From Clostridioides sp. (GTDB taxonomy: Bacteria; Bacillota; Clostridia; Peptostreptococcales; Peptostreptococcaceae): a stretch of DNA of 6,516 nucleotides. Below are positions 1 through 5,172 of the stretch, one piece after another (positions within the stretch are counted from its first letter, which is position 1; each line of letters starts with the position of its first letter). The notes beneath the pieces are model-generated. The model ran no database searches, was not told the origin of the DNA, and was given only the letters and a program-made list of their open reading frames with translations. The stretch is taken from the NCBI GenBank assembly GCA_031272305.1, contig JAISUA010000270.1, positions 1 through 6,516 on the forward strand, read 5' to 3'. Position numbers and translations under genes: made by a program.

Positions 1-933
1 AAACGTTTCACATTTGTAAATAATGTATCTGCTTATCTATCAGGAGGGGATTTGACATCAAATGAATCTCTTAGTATTTCAGATACTGGTAGCGATGATA
101 TTAAGTTTATAAAAGATACAGACGCAAGTGGAGACACACTTACATGGAAATTGACAAATTCCGGTATAGATAAAGTAGTACTCCTAGCTAAAAACACTAG
201 TAAAAAGATGGCTATACAAGTAACGTTTGAACTACAAGTAAATAATAACGCACAAGGTGCAACAGATGGACAAAATACATCTACAAATGGAATAACAACA
301 GAAATAGACAATGGTGCATCACTAAGTATAAAAGATGCTGATGGAACAGATGAAGGGATAAAATCAGTAGCTCTAGAGGATCAACCAATACTACAACTTT
401 CACGCTTAGAAATAACTAAATGGGAAGCAAAGGCTTCTGATGGTACACCTCTTACTGATAAACCTCTACCTGGTGCAAAATTTAAGATAGCAACTTTAAA
501 AAAAGATGCAGAAGATGGCAAATATATTAAAGATAAAAATAATCAAGATATGGAAATAATAACAGGTAACAATCCTAGAACAAAAGATCCCGAAACAAAT
601 TGGGCTGCATTCGTTTGTATAAGTCTTCCTGTTAATGAAGGTGAAAAACTTTACTTAGTAGAAACAAAAGCTCCTGAAGGATATATTAAGAGAGATACCA
701 TAATAGAAGTTACATTTACTAAAGCAGAAATAGATGCAAAACATAAGGAAGAACAAGTAGTAAACCAAAAGAATGGTAATCCAGCTATTCCTGATGACAA
801 TCCATCTTTCGAACTTCCAAAGACAGGTGGTATGGGTACAATAGCATTCTGGGCAGTAGGTATAGCACTTATAGGTACAGCAGGATTCATGCTAATACGC
901 CTACAACAAAGAAAAAACGAAGAAGCTAATTAA
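1..933 (+). CDS. LPXTG-anchored pilin subunit, 5'-truncated by the window edge
   Basis: This is the C-terminal 310 residues of a sortase-polymerised surface pilin. The frame is open from base 1 and its first codons (KRFTFVNN.SAYLS) match residues 136-149 of the pilin at 5173 (KRFTFINNDSAYLS), so about 135 residues, including the signal peptide, lie upstream. Counting from base 1, residues 1 to about 110 continue an N-terminal pilin domain. Residues about 137-258 form a SpaA/CnaB-type domain with GAKFKI and the E-box YLVETKAPEGY. Lys140, E-box Glu221 and Asn255 are placed to form the usual internal Lys-Asn isopeptide bond. The end is a complete sorting signal: LPKTG (bases 814-828), a hydrophobic helix, and a charged tail (RLQQRKNEEAN). 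No canonical YPKN-like pilin motif is visible, so the polymerising lysine is unknown. Cell-wall pilus role is inferred from family and from the neighbouring class C sortases. Confidence 0.9.
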   Translation, partial: KRFTFVNNVSAYLSGGDLTSNESLSISDTGSDDIKFIKDTDASGDTLTWKLTNSGIDKVVLLAKNTSKKMAIQVTFELQVNNNAQGATDGQNTSTNGITTEIDNGASLSIKDADGTDEGIKSVALEDQPILQLSRLEITKWEAKASDGTPLTDKPLPGAKFKIATLKKDAEDGKYIKDKNNQDMEIITGNNPRTKDPETNWAAFVCISLPVNEGEKLYLVETKAPEGYIKRDTIIEVTFTKAEIDAKHKEEQVVNQKNGNPAIPDDNPSFELPKTGGMGTIAFWAVGIALIGTAGFMLIRLQQRKNEEAN

Positions 934-945
934 AAATAAAGCTTG

Positions 946-1021
946 ATTGTAAAATAAAATTGAACTAAAAATAAACGATAAATTAAGAAAAATTAACAGA
1001 AGTTCAATTTATTATTACAAT
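946..1021. repeat. Imperfect inverted repeat 3' of the pilin gene
   Basis: Arms 946-966 and 1001-1021 are 21 nt each and pair at 18 of 21 positions around a 34-nt A-rich loop. The inner 10 bp (AATTGAACT-side) pair perfectly. No T-run follows (the next bases are TTAGGTAAA), so it is not a standard intrinsic terminator. It could be a 3'-end stabilising hairpin or a weak terminator. Its right arm and the next nine bases recur after the second sortase gene (4491-4520). Confidence 0.55.
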
Positions 1022-1133
1022 TTAGGTAAAAAAATAGCAAACTAAATAAACACTAATATAAATTTTGGTAATATTTATAGTATCAAAAAAAACACTAGTA
1101 AGAAAGCAGATAAATAATAATTAACTAAGCAGA

Positions 1134-1280
1134 AAAAAATAAAACAAAACAATAGGAACAAACTATAAAAAATAAAAAACAAAACAAACAAAAATGATAG
1201 GAACAAACTAGGAAAAATAAAAAACAAAACAAACAAAACGATAGGAACAAACTATAAAAAATAAAAAACAAACAAAACAA
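1134..1280. repeat. A-rich tandem repeat, ~44-nt unit, three copies plus a partial
   Basis: Units begin with ATAGGAACAAACTA at 1152, 1197 and 1241 and continue as A/C-rich runs (AAAAAATAAAAAACAAAAC). Unit lengths are 45, 44 and about 40 nt, and a partial copy of the A/C-rich half precedes the first unit at 1134-1151. The + strand is almost free of T here. Units are not multiples of three and stop codons occur, so the array is non-coding. Function is unknown; copy number probably varies between strains. Confidence 0.8.
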
Positions 1281-1302
1281 GAAAAGAAATAATGAAGAAT
1301 AT

Positions 1303-1331
1303 TTGAGTCTTGTATAAAAACAATATAAAAT
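1303..1331 (+). promoter_or_regulatory. Weak sigma-A-like promoter candidate
   Basis: TTGAGT (1303-1308) and TAAAAT (1326-1331) are separated by 17 nt and could drive transcription towards the sortase genes. The hairpin terminator at 1441 lies between this site and the first sortase start, so any transcript would have to read through it. In sequence this A+T-rich such matches occur often by chance. Confidence 0.22.
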
Positions 1332-1440
1332 TTGTGACTTTATTTATCAAGAAAATTTTAGATGGATAACTTAATATTGCAATTTATAATTCAGCAAAAT
1401 AAGTCAATATTAATATTGACAAAATAATATTAAAAAAGGA

Positions 1441-1489
1441 CATATAGAGAAATATTCATATATAAAAATTTCTCTATATGTTTCTTTTT
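1441..1489 (+). terminator. Intrinsic (rho-independent) terminator
   Basis: A perfect 13-bp inverted repeat, CATATAGAGAAAT (1441-1453) and ATTTCTCTATATG (1468-1480), encloses a 14-nt loop. It is followed at once by TTTCTTTTT and preceded by an A-run, so it might also work weakly in the opposite direction. The stem is AT-rich but long and uninterrupted. It lies 508 nt after the pilin stop and most likely ends transcription from that side before the sortase genes, or limits read-through into them. Confidence 0.75.
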
Positions 1490-1511
1490 CAATAAGTATA
1501 AAATTTCTATT

Positions 1512-1619
1512 GTAAACAGAATTATAAATAGAACTGTAAATAGAACTATAAATAAAAATTTAAATAGAAGTGTAAATATAACTATAAACAGAACTGTAAA
1601 TAGAAGTGTAAATATAAGA
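1512..1619. repeat. 12-nt tandem repeat, nine copies
   Basis: Nine contiguous 12-nt units follow the loose consensus RTAAAYAGAACT, with arrays such as GTAAATAGAACT, ATAAATAGAACT and GTAAATAGAAGT. The units vary at two to four positions. Read in frame they would give a VNRT-type tetrapeptide repeat, but there is no start codon with a ribosome binding site. Every unit contains TGTAAA- or TATAAA-like sequence resembling a -10 box. The array sits between the terminator and the sortase start, 55 nt before the TTG, so copy number could alter sortase expression. Confidence 0.85.
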
Positions 1620-1660
1620 TTTCAGTTAATGGAAGTTATGTAACAAAAAGAAATATCAGT

Positions 1661-1669
1661 GAGGATGAG
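1661..1669 (+). promoter_or_regulatory. Ribosome binding site of the first sortase gene
   Basis: GAGGATGAG lies 5 nt before the TTG at 1675; its AGGA core is 9 nt away. An in-frame TGA at 1666-1668 rules out any upstream start in this frame, so TTG 1675 is the only start compatible with this site. Confidence 0.6.
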
Positions 1670-1674
1670 CCATC

Positions 1675-2733
1675 TTGCAGAAGAGAAACATAGAACAAAA
1701 TGAAGAATATAATCAAACAAATGAACACAAAGAAGAGCATAACCAAATAAATGAATACAAAGAAGATTATAACCAAACAAATAAACATAAAGAAGAATAT
1801 AAGCAAACGAATGAAGATAAAGAAGATTATAACCAAATAAATATACACAAAGAAAATTATGACAAAATAAATTCTCAAAGTAGAAAGTCACAAAAGAGAA
1901 ATCTAAAAAAAGCACGATTAGGAAAAAAGACTGTCATAACTATAAGTATAGTTTTAATAGTGACTGGGTTAGCAGTTATTTTATATCCGACATTCAGCAA
2001 TTGGTTCAACTCTAGAAAGATGGTTTCACAGATAAGTGTATATGTTGAAAACGTAAACAAAATGGACAAAGAAACAATAAACAAAGAATGGCAGAAAGCA
2101 GTTGATTACAATAATTCACTTATGGGTAATCCAGTCAAAGACCCTTTTGTACCTGGAAGTGGAGTTTCTCTTCCTGAAAATTACACAGAGGTGCTAGATA
2201 TTGGAGGAATCATGGGATACATAGAGATTCCAAAGATAGAGGTCAATCTTCCTATATTTCATGGTACAAGTGATGAAGTTTTGGAAAAAGGTGTGGGTCA
2301 CTTGGAAGGAAGTGCTCTTCCTATTGGTGGAAAAGGAACACATTCGTTACTTTCAGGTCATACTGGTCTTCCTGAAGCGAAACTTTTCACAGATTTGACG
2401 AAATTAAAATACAATGACAAGTTTATTTTGAAAGTGCTAGACCAAAAGTTGACTTACAAAGTTTGCAGAATAGATGTTGTTGAGCCAAAAGACATATCCA
2501 AACTGTCTGCTGAAAAAGGCAAAGACTACGTCACACTGATTACTTGTACACCGTATGGGATAAATTCACATCGTTTGCTAGTTCGTGGAGAACGAATATA
2601 TCAGCTGAACAATATTTTGCAAATAAGAAAAAAAGAATCGAACTTAATAGTCTTATTGCTTGCTGTATCTACAAATTGTATGTTGATTTGGATGGCATGT
2701 TATATAAAAAATAAAGCGAAACAAAAGAAATGA
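1675..2733 (+). CDS. Class C (pilus-assembly) sortase with repetitive cytoplasmic N-terminus
   Basis: This 352-residue transpeptidase should cleave LPXTG-type pilin signals outside the membrane and link subunits to lysines. Residues 10-69 are six tandem 10-residue units (EEYNQTNEHK type), highly charged and predicted cytoplasmic; this extension is unusual for the family. A basic stretch (70-85) leads into membrane segment 86-104. The lid motif DPF is at 156-158, the active-site His229 is in SGHTGLP, nucleophile Cys291 is in TLITCTPYGIN, and Arg300 follows in SHRLLVRG. This is a canonical class C signature. A second membrane segment spans about 323-343, ending in a basic tail, as is usual in class C sortases. 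It starts with TTG behind a fair ribosome binding site and is followed 13 nt later by a second sortase gene, so the two are almost surely co-transcribed. Which of the two pilins it processes cannot be told from sequence. Confidence 0.93.
   Translation: MQKRNIEQNEEYNQTNEHKEEHNQINEYKEDYNQTNKHKEEYKQTNEDKEDYNQINIHKENYDKINSQSRKSQKRNLKKARLGKKTVITISIVLIVTGLAVILYPTFSNWFNSRKMVSQISVYVENVNKMDKETINKEWQKAVDYNNSLMGNPVKDPFVPGSGVSLPENYTEVLDIGGIMGYIEIPKIEVNLPIFHGTSDEVLEKGVGHLEGSALPIGGKGTHSLLSGHTGLPEAKLFTDLTKLKYNDKFILKVLDQKLTYKVCRIDVVEPKDISKLSAEKGKDYVTLITCTPYGINSHRLLVRGERIYQLNNILQIRKKESNLIVLLLAVSTNCMLIWMACYIKNKAKQKK
1702..1881 (+). repeat. In-frame 30-nt tandem repeat inside the sortase gene, six copies
   Basis: Six 30-nt units encode decapeptides E-(E/D/N)-(Y/H)-N-Q-(T/I)-N-x-x-K. 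The first units are very similar at DNA level (GAAGAATATAATCAAACAAA type) and the last is the most diverged. The unit is a multiple of three, so gain or loss would lengthen or shorten the cytoplasmic tail without breaking the frame. Confidence 0.9.
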
Positions 2734-2746
2734 GTGTGATCGTTAT

Positions 2747-4432
2747 TTGAGAAGAACTCTACAACTAATTATTTGGTATTTTTTAATAGCAGGTATTATG
2801 ATACTTATGATTCCATATGGCTCAGAAGTATTTTACAGATATGAAGTACAAAGTGAACTCATGAATTTTAATTCAAATTTTGTTGGAGAACAAAACGGAG
2901 AGCAAAGTAATATAGGTCAAAAAGTTTCACGAAAAACAGAAGAAGTATCTGAAAAAAATAAAGATAAAAATTCAAGTCAAAGCAATACAAAAAATACAAA
3001 TGGAAACAACAATAACAACAATAATAATACTAATAACAATACTAATACTAATACATCGAACAGTAATAATAGTAACAATAGTAGCAACGACAACGCAAAT
3101 ACATCTAGCAACATAAATAACACACAAAATAATATTACAAATGAAGAAATTAAACTAGAAATAGATAGGCTGAATGACTTATATAAAGATTTAGAAAAAA
3201 AGAACCAAATTTTGTTTGCAAATGGACAGAAAACATTGAAAGATCCATTTTCATATCAAAGTTCTAGCATAGATCTAACTAAATACGGTTTGAAAAAGAA
3301 TTTGTTAGGATTTATAAATATTCCAAAAATAAAAGTAACAATACCTCTTTATCTTGGAGCTAACAAGTCTAATATGAAACTTGGAGCGGTGCATTTGACG
3401 AATACTTCCTACACAATAGGAGGAAGTAGTACAAATTCAGTAATAGCAGCACACAGAGGATATAGCAGAACTGCAATGTTTCGAAATCTAGACAAACTAA
3501 AAACAGGAGATAGAATATATGTTAAAAATTTCATGGAGATTTTGGCGTATGAGGTAGAGAGAAAAGAAGTGATACTTCCAACAGATGTATCTAAGCTTTT
3601 GATTGTTCCAAATGATGATAGGATTACTCTTATAACTTGTCATCCTTATAGAAAAAATACACACAGACTAGCAGTATATTGCAAGAGAGTTGTATTTGAT
3701 AGTAGAGCTTTGGCAGAAAGCAATTTTGATGTAAGTGATAATTTAATTAAGATTGCAAGTAAGAATACAAATGATAATTTAAAGAATAAAGAAACTGCAA
3801 ACAATAGTCAAAATAAAAATCAAATACAAGAAACTAATAATAAAAATAAAAATCAAAATCAAGAGAATGGTTTAGATACAGAAGGGAGAGGATGGTCTAT
3901 CAGCGAAGTATTATCTTCAATAAGTGAGCATAAGACAATATGGGAAAAAATAAGATTGGTATTATTTATTTTATTGTTATTAATGTTTATATCAGGAATA
4001 GTCTATTCAGTAGTTTCTATAATCAAAAAAATTGATAATATGACACATAATAGAGATTATACAACTCAACCTAACGTACTGACAGATGCCGAAAAACAGG
4101 ATTGGAAGATGACACCTGTAGAGAAAGGAAAGGCGTATATAGATATTAATTCTAAGATTCCAGTGTCGATGTCTGATTCTGGAGCAACACTTAGACTTGT
4201 AAATCCACCTTACAGTGATTTCATAGTAGAGGTAGAGTTCAAATTAAAAGAAAATGAAAAAATAGTCTACAAAACGAAACCACTAAATCCTGGTACTATT
4301 CTAAATACAGTCAAACTAGACACTAAACTTACAAAAGGGATTCATAAAGTTGAGGTGATATATTATTTCTATAATAGCTCTATGAAACTTCAAACAACAC
4401 ATAGTGAAGACGTGGAATTTGATGTGAATTAA
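2747..4432 (+). CDS. Long class C sortase with Asn-rich stalk and fused C-terminal beta-rich domain
   Basis: At 561 residues this is roughly twice the usual class C sortase length. Membrane segment 5-24 follows an Arg-Arg start. Residues 85-130 are nearly all Asn, Thr and Ser, followed by a short helical stretch (132-155). The lid motif DPF is at 166-168. Catalytic residues are His236 (AAHRGYSR), Cys298 (TLITCHPY) and Arg307 (NTHRLAV); the HPYRKN stretch departs from the usual TPYGIN. A second low-complexity Asn/Lys/Gln linker (339-373) leads to membrane segment about 403-424. Residues about 450-561 form an extra beta-rich domain with LRLVNPP, a central IVYKT strand, LNPGTIL and LTKGIHKVEV. 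I recognise this pattern from small membrane-attached proteins in Firmicutes pilus loci but cannot name the family. The topology would place it in the cytoplasm. The start is TTG; the ribosome binding site is weak, so coupling to the preceding gene is likely. Confidence 0.9.
   Translation: MRRTLQLIIWYFLIAGIMILMIPYGSEVFYRYEVQSELMNFNSNFVGEQNGEQSNIGQKVSRKTEEVSEKNKDKNSSQSNTKNTNGNNNNNNNNTNNNTNTNTSNSNNSNNSSNDNANTSSNINNTQNNITNEEIKLEIDRLNDLYKDLEKKNQILFANGQKTLKDPFSYQSSSIDLTKYGLKKNLLGFINIPKIKVTIPLYLGANKSNMKLGAVHLTNTSYTIGGSSTNSVIAAHRGYSRTAMFRNLDKLKTGDRIYVKNFMEILAYEVERKEVILPTDVSKLLIVPNDDRITLITCHPYRKNTHRLAVYCKRVVFDSRALAESNFDVSDNLIKIASKNTNDNLKNKETANNSQNKNQIQETNNKNKNQNQENGLDTEGRGWSISEVLSSISEHKTIWEKIRLVLFILLLLMFISGIVYSVVSIIKKIDNMTHNRDYTTQPNVLTDAEKQDWKMTPVEKGKAYIDINSKIPVSMSDSGATLRLVNPPYSDFIVEVEFKLKENEKIVYKTKPLNPGTILNTVKLDTKLTKGIHKVEVIYYFYNSSMKLQTTHSEDVEFDVN
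2999..3136 (+). repeat. AAY-codon low-complexity tract encoding a poly-Asn stalk
   Basis: Runs of AAC/AAT codons broken by ACT, AGT and AGC encode residues 85-130 of the long sortase, mostly Asn with Thr and Ser. The trinucleotide composition makes it prone to in-frame slippage. It lies outside the membrane between the first membrane helix and the catalytic core and is probably a flexible spacer. Confidence 0.8.
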
Positions 4433-4490
4433 AAAGTGAAATTTAATATAAACTAAAAAATATAATTTAATGTAAATTAAAAATAAGAGT

Positions 4491-4520
4491 AGTTTAATTT
4501 GTTATTGAAATTTAGGTAAA
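4491..4520 (+). repeat. Second copy of a 30-nt intergenic element
   Basis: This 30-nt segment matches bases 1001-1030 at 26 of 30 positions, and both end in AATTTAGGTAAA. Each copy lies 58-67 nt after a stop codon, and each is followed within 16 nt by TAGCAAA. A partly complementary AATATAAACTA at 4446-4456 could pair with its left end, echoing the inverted repeat of the first copy. The role is unknown: a 3' transcript element or the trace of an old duplication. Confidence 0.55.
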
Positions 4521-4541
4521 TATTTTACACTAGCAAAGGCA

Positions 4542-4547
4542 TATAAT
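4542..4547 (+). promoter_or_regulatory. Possible -10 box upstream of the small membrane protein gene
   Basis: A perfect TATAAT lies 40 nt before the TTG start. No good -35 box sits 16-18 nt upstream: TTTACA (4524-4529) is too close at 12 nt and TTGAAA (4505-4510) too far. It may be a chance match in A+T-rich DNA, or a factor-dependent promoter. Confidence 0.25.
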
Positions 4548-4574
4548 ATTTAAATAAAACGATAATTTAATTAT

Positions 4575-4580
4575 AGGAGG
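4575..4580 (+). promoter_or_regulatory. Consensus ribosome binding site fixing a TTG start
   Basis: AGGAGG sits 7 nt before TTG 4588. This strong, well-spaced site is the main reason to accept the TTG start and to regard the small frame as a real gene. Confidence 0.8.
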
Positions 4581-4587
4581 AGATTAT

Positions 4588-4890
4588 TTGGATTATAAAT
4601 TGTTGCTTATAATATGGGGAATAGGTACGATAGTAGCGTTGTTGTTATTGTTTGTGCATAGACGTTCTTTATGGATGGAAATATCAAGTATTGTCAGCGT
4701 AAATTTAGCATGTTTTTTTGGATATCAATTCGTATCACCATATCTGGAAGGAGTAAGACTTGAGAATTTGCGTATGAATGTATTTATGTTCGTAGTCGTG
4801 CCAATAGCATATTATATAATATCATTTTTAATATATTTGCTTGCTAAAGGAGTATCGAATAGAAAAAAGAATAATAAAGAGGAAGTATAA
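4588..4890 (+). CDS. Small three-helix membrane protein of unknown function
   Basis: I do not recognise this 100-residue protein. It is mostly hydrophobic, with membrane segments at about 4-23, 32-50 and 64-86. Basic residues after the first helix (HRR) and the Lys/Arg-rich tail (NRKKNNKEE) both predict cytoplasmic sides, giving an N-out, C-in topology. There is no lipobox, sorting motif or catalytic signature. It starts at TTG behind a consensus AGGAGG. It lies 155 nt after the long sortase gene and 282 nt before the second pilin gene, on the same strand, so a helper role in pilus assembly or membrane focusing of sortases is possible. That is inference from position only. Confidence 0.75.
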   Translation: MDYKLLLIIWGIGTIVALLLLFVHRRSLWMEISSIVSVNLACFFGYQFVSPYLEGVRLENLRMNVFMFVVVPIAYYIISFLIYLLAKGVSNRKKNNKEEV

Positions 4891-5094
4891 AAAGTCATAA
4901 AAATATTTTGAGCAAAGTATATGTAAGAATCTTGTATCAACTACAAATGAAAATGGATTATAATGTTAAATATTCATACTCACATATACTACTTATAAAA
5001 AAGCTATAAGAATATTATATAAATATGATATATAAAAATAGTTAAATCAGTAGCAAATTAAGTTTCGAAATTTATATTTACTTTTTTGAAAGTT
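4891..5094. other. A+T-rich spacer without clear features
   Basis: No gene, convincing terminator or full promoter is seen here. Short inverted matches exist (AATATTC 4969-4975 with GAATATT 5010-5016; CTTAT 4992-4996 with ATAAG 5006-5010) but they compete for the same bases and have no clean T-run. A third TAGCAAA occurs at 5051-5057. Confidence 0.4.
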
Positions 5095-5112
5095 AAAGAA
5101 ATTGTTTTCTTT
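5095..5112. promoter_or_regulatory. Palindrome over the -35 box, possible operator
   Basis: AAAGAAA (5095-5101) and TTTCTTT (5106-5112) form a perfect 7-4-7 dyad that covers the -35 hexamer of the pilin promoter. Such a position suits a repressor site. The arms are simple sequence, so chance is a real alternative. Confidence 0.3.
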
Positions 5113-5130
5113 GTATTGATATGTTAAAAT
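5102..5130 (+). promoter_or_regulatory. Promoter of the second pilin gene
   Basis: TTGTTT (5102-5107) and TAAAAT (5125-5130) are 17 nt apart, and TGT directly before the -10 box gives an extended -10 (TGn). The start codon lies 43 nt beyond, leaving a leader of roughly 35 nt. This is the best sigma-A-type promoter in the window and suggests the pilin is transcribed independently of the sortases. Confidence 0.65.
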
Positions 5131-5155
5131 ATTATTAAAAATAATTATTTAAATT

Positions 5156-5165
5156 AGGGGTGGGG
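5156..5165 (+). promoter_or_regulatory. Ribosome binding site of the second pilin gene
   Basis: The G-rich AGGGGTGGGG lies 7 nt before ATG 5173. In-frame ATGs at 5200 and 5236 have no comparable site, so 5173 is preferred. Confidence 0.6.
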
Positions 5166-5172
5166 AATTTTA

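Larger units (their letters stand above)
934..1674. other. Long repeat-rich intergenic spacer between pilin and sortase genes
   Basis: This 741-nt stretch holds no convincing gene: all frames are broken or lack a start with a ribosome binding site. In order it contains an imperfect inverted repeat just after the pilin stop, an A-rich ~44-nt tandem repeat, a weak promoter candidate, a strong hairpin terminator followed by T-rich sequence, a nine-copy 12-nt tandem repeat, and the ribosome binding site of the sortase gene. It separates the pilin transcript from the sortase pair and probably lets the two be expressed at different levels. Confidence 0.7.

Noticed and set aside
52..933. TTG at 52 preceded by AGGAGGGG as the start of the first pilin gene
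   Set aside because: The frame is open upstream to base 1 and those codons match the second pilin (KRFTF..NN.SAYLS). The SD-like bases simply encode Gly-Gly-Asp, spacing is short, and such a protein would have no signal peptide.
1416..1446. TTGACA at 1416 as a promoter for the sortases
   Set aside because: The -35 is perfect, but no acceptable -10 occurs 16-19 nt downstream (GACATA, ACATAT, CATATA), and the site runs into the terminator hairpin.
1134..1619. CRISPR array
   Set aside because: The repeats are directly adjoining, A-rich, imperfect and lack unique spacers of regular length; no cas gene is nearby.
1434..1643. Open frame through the 12-nt array encoding VNRT-like tetrapeptide repeats
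   Set aside because: No ATG, GTG or TTG start with a ribosome binding site, it crosses the terminator hairpin, and it results from the 12-nt unit being a multiple of three.
1622..1915. Reverse-strand frames with repeated hydrophobic LFGYNLL-type segments
   Set aside because: They are the antisense image of the 30-nt repeat in the sortase gene, without a convincing ribosome binding site; the + strand frame has clear sortase motifs.
4969..5016. Terminator after the small membrane protein gene
   Set aside because: The inverted arms compete for the same bases, the loop is long and no T-run follows.
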